A stretch of DNA of 64,000 nucleotides from Sympetrum striolatum (taxonomy: Eukaryota > Arthropoda > Insecta > Odonata > Libellulidae), in the NCBI GenBank assembly GCA_947579665.1, contig OX388351.1:4030001-4094000 (forward strand). The letters run 5' to 3'. This document shows, piece by piece, positions 36,911-47,678 of this stretch. Both the position numbers and the translations under genes were made by a program. The stretch's first letter is position 1; every line of letters begins with the position of its first letter. Below the pieces are notes generated by a model, which had not been told where the DNA came from, ran no database searches, and worked only from the letters and a program-made list of their open reading frames with translations.

Positions 36911-38631
36911 TAAATGTATCAACGCATGCCTAATCCAGATCCGTAACCTCTCCTTGATTTCCCTGTAATTGCTAAATGTCGCTCTTCACTTTTAGAAGTT
37001 GAAGCAACAGCTTGATGTAGATTGATTCTCGATTGACATTCGAATCGGCCAACATTAAATCATTTCTGCGGCAGAAATATTCTATTTCATTTGAAAATGA
37101 ACTCAATGAGGACGGAACGAACCATAGATAAATAAAGACTACCAACGAAATTACGTCCACTTGTCTTGGAAAATATCTCACACTTTAATTAGTATCATTT
37201 TTGTTATGAATATATTCTGTTGTAAAAATTTTGCTCAAAACTTCCAGCATGTTCCTCATATTGGAAATGAATATCCATCCAGATAAAGCCCATGGGTCGA
37301 AATTTTACGCAATAAATAACATTTACTCCATTTTATTTTTAAATTTAAAAGATCTTAACTGAGCCTGCGCAATTTTTGAGCTTATGCTAGTTATAAATTT
37401 CGGGAAAATATAGAATTAATTCATTATTTTATGTATATACAGTAAGCAACACTTAAAAGAACCAAGAGTATTAAAGTAGCCATGATAGAAAAATATTAAT
37501 AACCCACCTTCCTAAATTTTCATAGTCAAAGCATTTACTCGTAATACTTGCACATTCGCAAAATTTCTATAAAAGTTTTTAAATTTACAGGTAAACTTTT
37601 GATTCCGGTCCCCACACGTATACCAAAGCTACTTTTTGAAGCTGTACTAACCTCACATATTCGTCAATACTTTTCCACTCCTCATCAAAATTACAATAAA
37701 ATAATGTTGAAAAACGTACATTTGTGTAGGAATAATCGGCCTTATTTTCCAACGGAAAGTTATATATTCTCCCTTGTCATGATAAAGGTCAAGAGATGAT
37801 ATCTCAATATTTACGATAATTTCGAGAATGTAAGAAAGACTTTTGGGCGAAGACTTCTTAGTTTTAGCAAAAATTAGGCACATATTATAGATGCCCATAC
37901 TACGAAGTTTCCGCGTTTTGGATTGAGGTAATTCTCATATATTGAATTGGGTTGGATGAAATGTTACCAAGTAATTTTTCTGGCATTTCGTTTATATTTA
38001 TAGCTTTAGATGGATAATTAAAATAGGAGAAGGATTTTTGATTATTCAGAAGGATCGGTCGCTGATTAGCTCTTTTTGCAATATTATTTGTACATTTTTA
38101 TGATTGAACTTTAATAGGGTATCCACTAGTATTTTTCATAATACAAATAACTCGTCTGTTCTGTAATATGGCTCCTCGTTGCATTGCGAGCCACTTTGTC
38201 CATGATACATTACGCTTGGAGAGGTATAAAATAAAAAAACAGAGCGCAAGGGTTACGAGCCTCTTTAAAACCTGCTAGGTTGGTCACTCTGTCAAGCTAT
38301 TCCGCATTCTCCCCCATAATCCCTCAAGCCCCCACCATATCTGTCTTCATCTATTATTTGTTACCCCACATATTATTCACCATTCGCATACGTCCCTCCC
38401 CACAGACCATAATGGATATTTGTTCAATGTTTAGATTAGCTTCTTTTGTGCCGTCACTCTCCCGGTAATGAAGTTAAGAGGGACCGGCTTTTGGTAGGGG
38501 AGTGGGGGTCTGGCTCTAAGCGCGAGTTCAGTGCCATAGACCCTAGATCCCTTATGGAAAATCAGGGGTAGGAGAGGTCAATGGAAGCCCCTGAGGAAGG
38601 CGTATCATGTCTCTTTGGACACAATACTCAC
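36911..38631. other. AT-rich, then GC-richer from 38160; no gene recognised
   Basis: Frames of 69-83 codons (36972-37181 minus, 37548-37799 plus, 37653-37898 minus) have no motif. 38280-38631 is GC-richer and leads into the candidate exon. Confidence 0.4.
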
Positions 38632-38764
38632 CCCAAGGACTTCTTTCAGTATGGCTTCCATTCGAGATTGGTGCCGTAAGGAAGCGATTTGCTCTTTTTT
38701 CGGAGAGGCAATTAGTGCGGCGGTTCGCTTGTCCATACCGGAAACCGGATTCTTGAGGGATTTG
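38632..38764 (-). CDS. Candidate coding exon, basic coiled helix, unknown protein
   Basis: Minus strand: acceptor GACGCATTCACAG (AG at 38766-38765) and strong donor GGG|GTGAGT (38632/38631) enclose one base plus 44 codons, ending in phase 0. The frame reads KSLKNPVSGMDKRTAALIAS then PKKEQIASLRHQSRMEAILK and EVLG, a lysine/alanine-rich helix. An internal ATG at 38736 has a fair context (GGTATGG), so it could also be a first exon starting there. A 99-codon frame in another phase overlaps but looks less protein-like. No family recognised. Confidence 0.35.
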
Positions 38765-39140
38765 CTGTGAATGCGTCAGGAAGTGTGCTGATTTGTTTCG
38801 AATACATGGACCGACGTGATCCTGCGGTATTGATGGCGTCCGAAGCGGCAACTCCTTTTACCTCAACATTCTGTATTTACGCATCCTTCACTTTATAAGC
38901 CGATATCTATAAGAATGAATAACTTACCGACATTCTTGGGAAAACTAGAGAAAAAATATTCGTAGTTTTCTCCTTGTAATGATATGTTTACATTGTTGAA
39001 ATAAATATAAGGGCATTACAACATGAGATGGATGTGGTACTTCCTTAACAGTTATTCATCAGAACGACCTGTTTCAGCGATTGAACGCCACCTGCAGGTC
39101 TTATTTTGTATGATCGTGGTTTACAATATCAAGGCCGAAT
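38765..39140. other. Intergenic stretch, nothing recognised
   Basis: No gene or repeat visible. Confidence 0.45.
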
Positions 39141-39149
39141 CTGTTAAAT

Positions 39150-39260
39150 TTATAAGTAAATCGTTCGTTTTAAATCGTTGAGATATTCTTAAAGGATTAA
39201 TGGGCCTGAAAGAATACCGAGACTGAGAATCGAACCACGGATCTTCCGGAGAGTGCGCTC
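39150..39260 (-). mobile_element. Fragment of a tRNA-derived SINE
   Basis: Minus strand: AGATCCGTGGTTCGATTCTC carries a B box (GGTTCGATTC, 39238-39229), followed by a non-tRNA body rich in TTTAAGAATATC. The A-box half is missing because the sequence is cut at the 3' tail of the adjoining non-LTR element at 39261. The fragment differs from the intact SINE at 58350. Confidence 0.45.
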
Positions 39261-39290
39261 TTTAGATTTAGATTTTAGATTTAGATATAT

Positions 39291-39325
39291 ACCCCGCGAG
39301 CCGCCAGAGGCGTATGGCAGGGGGT
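39291..39325 (-). other. 3' UTR hairpin of the non-LTR element
   Basis: Minus strand: CCCCCTGCCATACGCC-TCT-GGCGGCTCGCGGGG. Outer CCCC/GGGG and inner GCC/GGC pairs can form. It is followed by TATATATCTAAATCTAAAAT (tail). Matches the hairpin at 15991-16025 in position and most bases. Confidence 0.65.
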
Positions 39326-39349
39326 GTAATACACCACCATTATTCATTC

Positions 39350-39775
39350 CTACCTATTAGCATCTCTAATAGCTTGGGGAAAAAACGACCAAAAGTAATT
39401 ATCCGTCCTTGCGATTACTTCCCTATAACGCTTCGTCGATGCCTCTCGGAGATCGCGTTCGCTCCTTACTGGCACTAACATTTTACTTGCTTCGTCTATA
39501 AATTCTGAACGATTGAACTTTTCGAAAAGTTTCCGACGATATTCAGATCTTCTCATCTGTAGTGAATTCCAACCGAGGGACTCTATCATTGCCGTAACGC
39601 TGCTATCAAACCTGAAATCCCCGCAAACGAATCGGGCTGCTCTACGCTGGACCATCTCTAAATCTGAGACTAAACCTACTTCGTGTGGGTCCCAAACCGC
39701 ACAGCAGTATTCAAGACTCGGGCGAATAAGAGAAAAGTAAGCTATTTCTTTGACTCTCGATGAGCATCCTCTCAA
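39350..39775 (-). pseudogene. C-terminal tail of the same non-LTR ORF2
   Basis: This 141-codon frame is in phase with the frame ending at 39833 and separated only by two stop codons over 57 bases. It carries the typical tail: YFSLIRPSLEYCCAVWDPHE, then DLEMVQRRAARFVCGDF, SLGWNSLQMRRSEYRRKLF and NYFWSFFPQAIRDANR. The same blocks appear in every decayed copy listed here. Two stops show the copy is inactive. Confidence 0.9.
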
Positions 39776-39832
39776 CGTTCTACCAGTTTATCTTTGCATT
39801 CTATTCGCTTTTCCTATCGCATCTCGAATATG

Positions 39833-41623
39833 TTATTTAAAAGATAAGTTACTGCTAAACGTGACTCCTAGGTATTTGTTGTCGTGCACTAACTCTAATG
39901 GATGACCTGAGATTTGGTACTGCGCGGGAATTATGTTTGTGGAGCGCGTAAAACTCATGGCAACGCATTTATTTATATTTAAATCCAGCTGCCAATCTTT
40001 ACACCATCCTGATATTACGTCCAGGTCGTCTTGAAGCACATTACAATCGTTTTCTGTCAAAATCTCTCTGTATATCAGAGTATCATCGGCAAAACATCTA
40101 ACCTTACTCTTTACGTTATCTACGAGGTCGTTAATGTAAATTAGAAATAAAATTGGACCAAGAACACTTCCCTGTGAAACTCCTGATGTGATACTTATTT
40201 CGTCGGATAAAACTCCATCTAACGCAACTCGCTGAGATCTGTTTTCTAGAAAAGATTTGGTCCATCCGATAACTTTTTCGTCGATCGCGTAGGTACTCAG
40301 CTTTTGGATAAGCTTTTCGTGAGAAACTGTGTCGAAATCTTTCCTGAAATCTAGGAAAACTGCGTCTGATCTAACACCGCCGTCTGCTGCTTTAGATACG
40401 TCATTCATAAAAAGCACTAACTGGGTCTCACAAGACCTACCTTTACGGAATCCGTGCTGGCTCTGACTGATTGCTCCCTTTTCGGAAAGAAAGCGCATGA
40501 TAGAGCTCGCTATAATATGCACCATTATTTTGCATAAAATTGAAGTTAATGAAATAGGCCTATAATCATCTGGTTGTGACGCACGCCCTTTCTTAGGCAC
40601 CGGAGTGACATTAGCTTTTTTCCACGACATTGGGACGGTTCCCTCATCCAATGATTTCTGATAGAAAATCTGCAGAAGCGGAGCAATTTCATCGGCTAAA
40701 GTTTTTATTACAACAACGGGAATACCTTCGGGTCCTGGCGCCCTTTTCCTATCAATATCTCGCAATAATTTTCCAATTCCATCAACCGATATCTCGATGG
40801 GACACATCTCTGAATCAATGCGCGAGGTAAAATCCTTAACTTGACCATTGTCTACAGTGAAGCATTTCTGGTAGTGCCCGTTAAGTAAGTTAGCTTTATC
40901 TTCTGATTTATTTACGGTAATTCCCTCTGCGCTTATGAGGTTAGGTACTGAAAACTGACCTCCACGGGTCTCACGCACGTATGACCAAAATTCTTTCTGA
41001 TCGCCACTTAATGATTCTAATAGGGTTCGAGATCTATATTCCTGGTATTCTTTTCGCGCTTCTTCCTTAACTAACTTTCGCACTTCTCTATAGTTTTGTT
41101 CTTCGAGCTCATGGTTCGTTCCGCATGCTTTGAGTTTTCTCCATCGCGAGTGAATGACTCTTTGCTTCCTATGTAATGCTCGTAATTTAGGTTTCGTCCA
41201 CCGTGGCTCTTTACGCTCACGCACGCTCTTAGTACGAACAAATTTAATTAAACCTTCTTTGATTATCTGGAGAAACTCTATCCAACTATCATTTACTGTA
41301 TTTGCACCCAAGAAGCGGAAAAAATCATCCTTGCACTCGTTAATATAAACCTTAAACTCCGAAAAATTAGCTTTGCGAATTACATATACTTGCCTCGGTG
41401 GCTTAAGAGATTTAACCGCTACTGCTTTCATCTCCGCCATTATGACATCATGGTCTGAAATACCGTCAACTATATCGAGATTAGCTATCAATTGTGGGTG
41501 GGTCGTGGCTAGTAAATCTAGGATGTTACCTTCACCCGCACGAGTCGTTCGAGTCTTCGTCATGTTTACATGTACTCTTCGTGCAGTTCGTTGAGTTGCG
41601 GCTGTAATGTACTTGTAATCCAA
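39833..41623 (-). pseudogene. Endonuclease C-terminus plus reverse transcriptase of the non-LTR element
   Basis: A 597-codon block without stops (596 residues) encodes, in order, the end of an AP-like endonuclease (ILDLLATTHP, then GISDHDVI, about residues 32-62), a basic linker, and a reverse transcriptase. RT motif A is FLDFRKDFDT (423-432, where most relatives have A for the second D's neighbour: KAFD), then SGVSQGSVLGPILFLIYIND and the catalytic FADDT (511-515), and KYLGVTF near the end. The enzyme would nick target DNA and prime cDNA synthesis from its own RNA. The real start is missing: the first codon is TTG behind an in-frame TAG. A TAA at 39835-39833 cuts it off from its in-frame tail. 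Confidence 0.9.
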
Positions 41624-41640
41624 CTAATGATTAAGGCGGC

Positions 41641-42074
41641 AGATGTATTTACTTTTTACAACACGGCAGTCCTTCTGTGACCTAAGAAATAAATAAAATC
41701 GTGCCAAATGCAATGCAATGCCAACTTAATTTCCTTCGATTTTCGATCGAATCTGTTCTGTGAAGGTAGTCTGTAATTATTAACATGTTAAAATCATGGA
41801 GTACACACAGCCTTTAAGTATGTGTAAGGTACTTAAGAAACTCGGTTTCGTTAAGAGAATCAGTAAGAAAAGAAAAAGAACGCGAGATATTTTACTTTGC
41901 GTTATTTAGGGCCTCGCCTTGGGTATGCATGCAGTGTGTGTGACCTTGCGAACAAGTACTGTACTCGAGAATCAGAAGAGGTACAACAAAAAGATATTAC
42001 TATAATTCGAAAGGTTTTGTAAACAATTGCTACGACATATCGATGAGCGTTACTTATGTGATTCAGTACGCGGG
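41641..42074. other. Intergenic stretch, nothing recognised
   Basis: AT-rich; no feature between two retroelement fragments. Confidence 0.4.
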
Positions 42075-42300
42075 ACGGGAGTCTTTAAAAGATAGATAAG
42101 ATTAATTAAAGGACAAATTTATTTCACAAGTTCAGAGGAAGTACGTTCTCAGTGCACGTTGCCAATGTCATGCGACGTCCTTGTTGGCCGCTCAGACATT
42201 GCGAGGAAGATCAGGGAAATACATAGAATAGAGCGAGTTGCTGGGGAAATTCATTTTCCGCCAGCGATACGCTAAAGTAATCGATTAGGGAAGTATTGTA
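42075..42300 (+). pseudogene. Decayed CR1/Jockey-like ORF2 C-terminal fragment
   Basis: The frame through about 42200-42290 reads KIREIHRIERVAGEIHFPPA, the KIREI...FPPAIR block of the ORF2 tail. Upstream GAGGAAGTACGTTCTCAGTG and CCAATGTCATGCGACGTCC align with the 8.5-kb and 19.6-kb copies. A shift separates the two halves. Opposite in orientation to the element at 39261-41640, so a separate insertion. Confidence 0.72.
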
Positions 42301-42341
42301 GATATAGAAGTAAATAAGCATCTGCAGAGAAAATGGGTGGG

Positions 42342-42970
42342 TCAAATATTAATAATTATAATTATAACAAATGTATTATGCTTTGGCATTTTAAGTCCCA
42401 CAAGAGCAGAAAAAATATACAAATACTATTTGCTCACAAAAATAAATAATACAAATTATAAACATTAGGCTGTAATACAAAAGATAGACTGCTTACAAAA
42501 AATAATACGATAAAGAATAAAGAAAAAGAAATAAGCCAATATTGTGGTAACAAGAGTCATTATGTAGTAACAAAAAGGTAATCAAACAGTTTTTCTTTAA
42601 ATGATTGTGCGGAGGTGGAATTTTTAATGTGTAAAGGCAGGTTGTTCCAGAAATTAGATGAAGAAATTAAAAAGGATTTTAGGTTGGTGTTAGTCCGAGG
42701 GATTGGGCATAGAAGACAGATAGGGCCGGAGCGGGTAGTTTTACAGGAAACAGAATATTTGTAAGTAAACATGTCATGGATATACTGTGGTTGAAGATCA
42801 TGAAAAACTGTAAACAAAAATGAACCAAGCATTATTTTCTCCTGATAACCACTTCAACTGACGGCGGTAATTGGAAATATGAACATCTTTCCGAAGGTCA
42901 AAAATGAATCGGATGCTGTTATAAAGGGGACGAAGTAATTTGTTAATATTGAGAGGAAGGAGACTTCTAA
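42342..42970 (-). pseudogene. 3' end of a second non-LTR retrotransposon family (RT C-terminus)
   Basis: Minus strand, two frames: NSIRFIFDLRKDVHISNYRR then QLKWL (about 42935-42850), a one-base shift, and a 90-codon frame 42832-42560 with HDLQPQYIHDMF, SNFWNNLPLHIKNSTSAQSF and FKEKLFDYL. This NS-RFIF...WN-LP...SFK-KL order is the C-terminus of another reverse-transcriptase lineage, distinct from the LEYA-WDP family. A GGGACTTAAAATGCC plus ATAATTATAATTATTAATA end (42342-42400) looks like its 3' terminus. No catalytic domain remains. Confidence 0.8.
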
Positions 42971-43804
42971 AGTATGTAATTGAGGGTAAAATTCAAGAAA
43001 ATTACAGATGGAAAGACAACAGATGTTGGATGATTTAAAGGGTGGGGTAAACTAGTAAGAAGTGAAGGAGATAGCTTCTAATATGGATTTGTGATTTCTA
43101 AAACACATCAACCTACCAAGACACATAGAGTACGTGTCACAGCGCCTCCAATTATATGGCGAAAGGCGGCTTGCACCGCAAATACATGTTGATGCTTCTA
43201 ACGTTTGGCAATAATTACTCTTCTTAGGCTTAACTTCAAAATATATATATGACGGATTGAGGTGTTACTCGGTGGAACTCCTTCATTAAGCACGTCATTC
43301 ACAAAAAGAAGAGGTCTCTTTGTGGACTCTACTAGATGAGTTTTACTTTCTTTATTTCTATCAGAAGTATTAAAAATATTGGGGCATATCTTTATCAGCT
43401 GACTTTTTATTTATTCTCTATTCAATCTGATAGGAAATGAAAATTTATGAGAATTTACTCACTCTCAATGTTACTATTAGTCATCGTAGCAAGCATGTCT
43501 AACTACTGTGATTATTCCACGGAACTGCTAATTATTTTTTCGAAATTTTCAAAATATTTATTGGAAAATATTCGAAAATTGAAAGGTGTGTGATATTTTT
43601 TGTGAGCGTTTCCCTTCTTGAACTACCCTTTTGAACTACCTTTATACTAATTTAATAACTTAATTTACTATAATTTAATTTATTTTAATTCAATGCAAAA
43701 CGAACTATACGCGTCTTTCTTGAAATCATTCGAAGATAGTCGCGAAATTACTTTGGGTGGTGTAGGAAATAAAATATCTTATCTTTTGCAGTTAAAGACT
43801 TTAA
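42971..43804. other. AT-rich stretch, nothing recognised
   Basis: No gene or repeat visible. Ends at the TTAA target of the following MITE. Confidence 0.45.
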
Positions 43805-44420
43805 CCCTTAAAGGACCAATGGAGGGCTAGAAAATGTCCAACGCTCTTCTTTTTCAATATTAATCGTGTTATACAGTCTTATAACTTCATTACATTGTCA
43901 AATATAGGTTATTAAAGATAACTATATGTTGATGCATTTTGTACGTTTTTTTTCAGCAATGTAATGAGAGCGGAAAGAGAGGCGGTGGACACAAAATGAC
44001 CCTCCCTTGGTCCAACAATATTTTTGAACCAAATGTAATCATATATTTTGGTCAATAGTTTTTCATTAATTTTAATATTTTTTTTTAATTATACCTTGCT
44101 GTTGATTTATAAGCAGAACTAACGGAGATTTACAAACATATTTTCCGAATTAGAACTTTAAATTCGGTACCATTGAGAAGAAGCTTTATCATACCCTCCT
44201 CTTTGATGAGTTTAAAAAAAATAAAAATTTCATTATATTTATCGCAGTAGTACAATTTTAGCAACAAAAATCATTGTAAGAAGTTTTTAAAAATCCAAGA
44301 AAGCAATTGCTGAAGAGATATTATGTTTCATTATTATTTTATCGAAACAAACAAAAGTGGACAATTTTCGACCCTCCCTTGGTCTGCGGAGTAACCGAAA
44401 AAAGGTTGGACCTTTAAGGG
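43805..44420. mobile_element. piggyBac-type non-autonomous element (MITE), 616 bp
   Basis: Flanked by TTAA on both sides (43801-43804, 44421-44424), the target duplication of piggyBac transposases. Ends are CCCTTAAAGGACCAA and the inverse of CCCTTAAAGGTCCAA, one mismatch in 15. A subterminal block GACCCTCCCTTGGTC occurs at 43998 and 44369 and, inverted with changes, at 43812-43826. No transposase frame is present, so it would depend on an enzyme supplied elsewhere. Target duplication and ends intact suggest moderate age. Confidence 0.85.
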
Positions 44421-44964
44421 TTAAATAATGAGTAAATATAGATTGTCGCAAAATCTTAAGCTGTAAAGTTTTTGGTGAAGGCTAACTTATATATTAAGAA
44501 GCAGAAAAATTTCCTGCCCAGACATGAAAATTTATTTGTAAATCAGAAGCAGGAAAGAAATTCTTTTCATTACCTCTTTAAGTGCAATCCTCATTAATTC
44601 CAACAACAATAGTATCAAATTCGTCATGAATCTTCCGAAGACATTAGTTTGTCTCAAAACCCAACTTCGAAGGAAGAAGGCCGTTATAGCGTCCATCATC
44701 TTTTGTAACTTCGAGAGACTTGATGGGGTCACCTCTTATTCCTTACTTCAGTTTTATTTGAAGTTTGTTCTTCATCCCTGCGGTTCTACCCAATCTAGAT
44801 TTTGTTTGTTTTTCATGTTTACAATTTTCTTACGTTTAGTGTTTGTTTTTGACTTGTTAATTTCTTGTAACTTATTTATATTTTTCTTAGGATGGAGTAA
44901 ATCATTTATTCGGAATAATAATTCTATTTACTGAAATTATTTTCGCTGAAATCTTTGTATTGAA
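44421..44964. other. Intergenic stretch, nothing recognised
   Basis: A 102-codon plus-strand frame (44626-44934) is Phe/Leu-rich from T-rich sequence; no gene is called. Confidence 0.4.
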
Positions 44965-45060
44965 AAAACCGTATCTCCTTACGCTGTATTTTCACGAGTG
45001 CGCGGGTCCACGTTTTATCCAACGTATCACAAATACTTACTTTATAATTCTCAAGAAGAT
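44965..45060 (-). pseudogene. Tiny CR1/Jockey-like ORF2 fragment
   Basis: One minus-strand frame without stops reads LLENYKVSICDTLDKTWTRA then LVKIQRKEIR, colinear without gaps with LLEYAASIWDPADETCTREL and EKVQRKAVRF at 15980-16447. About 30 residues only; flanks show no further match. Confidence 0.72.
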
Positions 45061-45570
45061 AAAATCAGTATTAATGTATAATCTATAATCTGTTACGAAT
45101 TAGAAGTAATTTAAGGGCTTACAAAGTATGTTGAAAAGCACTGAATGTATTTTTCGTTGATTCTAAACGGCTACAGTAGATGCAGGGTCAAATATCGTCG
45201 CTGTATGCATACAGAAATGAATCAAACATCTACCATATTAGCTTAACTCAAGGTTATTGGCAAAGGTTATCTGAAAAGAAAAATCACGATCTTACCAAAG
45301 TTTCTATAATTTGGAACAGAAAACTATAACCGGCAATAAAGAAAAAAATATTTATAGAATATTTTTATAACAAACTTATCTGTTGTTAGTAAGTGTTTGT
45401 TTATTAAATTTAGAATTAGAATAAGAACTCTAAAAATGAACTTTCCATGAATTTCTCATGGGAACAATGTCATTCGTTGGGGAGAACAGATGGAATAACG
45501 AAAAGGAAAAAGAAACACGGCTCTATACTAGTGTTAAAAAAACTACACATAGCCTTTGGTAAGAACAATG
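45061..45570. other. Intergenic stretch, nothing recognised
   Basis: AT-rich, no feature. Confidence 0.45.
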
Positions 45571-45789
45571 TGTCGTGTGGGTGTACCCTAACTATGAGGG
45601 TTAAGGTATTGTAAGCGTTTTGTTAAGCGTTAGTCAAGCATGCTTTGACGTGACGTAGTGATGACGTAGCACTAAGCATGCTTGGGTTTAGGCCGTTTAG
45701 GCTTAGGCTTGAAGGTTCGGACGTTCCAACGACAGTGTATAGATTATATATTATAGATATTACTGATCTACGGGACGTTCTTGCTACAG
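45571..45789 (+). mobile_element. Possible LTR of an LTR retrotransposon
   Basis: The block starts TGTGTCGTGTGGGTGTACC and ends CTTGCTACA, followed by GTGGCGACACCG, resembling the TGGCGAC-type primer binding sites after insect gypsy-like LTRs. Inside, AAGCATGCTT occurs twice around three TGACGT-type half sites (TTGACGTGACGTAG, TGATGACGTAG), which look like transcription-factor sites. No second LTR or gag-pol frame is visible, so the call is tentative. Confidence 0.35.
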
Positions 45790-45936
45790 TGGCGACACCG
45801 TAAGGTAGTTAATTGGTACCAAGTGGTAGATATGAAGCCATTTGGAGGGTTATCTGCGGAACTAATAGGGCCGTGTGTGGTTGTGAGCTCGCGGTTGCTT
45901 TAAAAATCCCTGGTAGAATGACTACTTTCAAGAATA

Positions 45937-46010
45937 CTGTAAACTCCCGTTCATCCGAATCGCTTTTATCCGAAATCCGCTCTATCCGAACAAACTTTTC
46001 CGAATGCACC
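45937..46010 (+). mobile_element. Possible pogo/Tigger-like transposon terminus
   Basis: After a TA dinucleotide (45935-45936) comes CTGTAAACTCCCGTTCATCC with repeated ATCCGAA blocks (45954, 45968, 45985). The sequence style is that of pogo-group terminal repeats. The opposite terminus was not found in the window. Confidence 0.3.
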
Positions 46011-46075
46011 TACCCCAAACCCCAAAAATTTTAAAAGAAATTCTTTCGGTACACCCCCTAAAGTTGTTCCATATG

Positions 46076-46139
46076 AAAAATCCATGGTATGTACAAAGTT
46101 TATCCATGGTATAACAAAGTATACATACCATAGATTTTT
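46076..46139. repeat. Imperfect palindrome, 18-bp arms
   Basis: AAAAATCCATGGTATGTA (46076-46093) pairs with TACATACCATAGATTTTT (46122-46139) with one mismatch; the 28-base centre repeats ATCCATGGTAT. It lies just before the non-LTR fragment that follows. Confidence 0.8.
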
Positions 46140-46184
46140 ACAAGTTTTATAAGTACCACAAAATTAACCCACATTAATTAACTG

Positions 46185-47678
46185 GTGTTCAGTATACTGC
46201 TGAAGCGGCGAGCGGGGTGGCTCATAGGATTTACGAGCATTGTAGGTTTTTTTAGGCTAAAGGGAATTTGTGGGAATGCTTCTAATTTAAGTGGCTCCGA
46301 TATAGGAAATAAAGTTAATAAACAATCGAATACCTTAAAAATTACTGAGCAAGTTGAAGATGAGCAAAAACGCGTTTCCCGGGCTTCTCCCATTGTAAAT
46401 GAACTATCGATTGCCATTATTAATTGTAGAAGCATCAAAAACAAAGTAGCCGATCTTGAACATCTCATCCGAAGTAACGACTCCGACATAATTATAAGCA
46501 CCGAAAGCTGGCTAACAGACGATATTAATGACTACGAAGTATTTCCTAAAGATTTTAAGATTTATCGTAAGGACCGTCAGGATAAAGTGGGTGGAGGAGT
46601 ATTTATAGCGGTTAAAAGTTCTTTACGGAGTAATTCACATACATATCCCAACAGTTGCATCGAGAGCGTACGGTGTACCATTAGTCAGCCAAATAAACCC
46701 AATCTACATGTATGTGCTTTTTACCGGCCGCCCAACTCTTCGCGTCATGTTTTGCGTAACCTAAACGATGAAATAAATTTTTACTCGCGTAAAAACAACA
46801 ATAGCATAATGATAATTGGAGGAGATTTTAATCTTCCAGACATCGATTGGCAAAAGCACGTAGTCATGAAAAGAGCTCGGGACAATGACTCCTGTAGGAC
46901 CTTGTTAAATATAATACAAAAAAAATAATTTCACCAGCTAGTCAAAGAGCCTACCAGGGAAATAAGCATTTTAGATCTTTTTCTTACGAATACCCCCGAG
47001 TGACATCTGTTTGCGATGAAATATCCGATCACAAAGCCATAATTATAGATTTCGACCTTAACTTGGTAAAGCACAGAAAACCTAAGCGCAGAGTTTATCT
47101 TTACCCGCGAGCCGATTTCGAAGGATATCGTAGTAAAGTCATATACGAATTTCCGGAGTATAAAACGCGCGCGTTATGTTTAAATACCGAGGACACGTAG
47201 AATCCTTTTGTAAGAACAATGCGTGACCTAATGGATAAATTTGTACCCTCAAAACTTTCAAATCAAATTAATGAACCTAGATGGTATAATAAGGAGACTA
47301 GGAGAGCACTAAAGAAACAGAGGCGTTTGCATTCCAAATTAAAAGCAGCTGCGAGCCAACCGAACAGTATCAACACAGATCAAGTAAAGAGCGAACATAA
47401 GGAAGCAAAGTCGGAAACTAAACGAATTATGCGAGATGCCCTCCGTCAATATAAAAAGAAGATTTTATGCGAACACTTGGAAGAGGACCCAAAAGCGTTT
47501 TGGTCGTACGTTCGTGAGGTCCAAGTTGAGAGCAAACTGTTTGTTTCATTAAAGGATACTTGCGGTAATATAGTAAACGATGCTAAAGGCAAAGCTAATA
47601 TCTTGAATGATTTTTTTCGAAGCGTTTTCACGTCTGACGATACATCAAATACTCTCCCGAATGTTGATAAACCTTAAT
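46185..47678 (+). pseudogene. 5' half of a CR1/Jockey-like ORF2 (endonuclease and linker), broken
   Basis: Frame 1 (46185-46928) encodes the AP-like endonuclease: INCRSIKNK near residue 85, DIIISTESWL, GGGVFIAVKSSL, VCAFYRPP and IIGGDFNLPDIDW near the end. After shifts, VKEPTREISILDLFLTN and EISDHKAIIIDF (47000-47200) complete the domain. A third frame (47219-47677) gives the basic pre-RT linker with RRALKKQRRLHSKLK and DPKAFWSYVREV. The RT core is absent: homology stops at the hAT terminus at 47679. At least two frameshifts and one stop make it dead. The endonuclease motifs are more complete than in the 39-41 kb copy. Confidence 0.88.

Larger units (their letters stand above)
39261..41640 (-). 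mobile_element. 5'-truncated CR1/Jockey-like non-LTR retrotransposon, most complete copy
   Basis: The element runs leftwards from a truncated endonuclease (about 41640) to a 3' end with the family hairpin (39291-39325) and a TAAATC-type microsatellite tail (39261-39290). It keeps the endonuclease C-terminus, the full reverse-transcriptase core and the C-terminal tail. The open frame starts right at the truncation with a stop just upstream, so the 5' part and any ORF1 are absent. The left end abuts a SINE fragment. A target duplication could not be identified. Confidence 0.9.
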
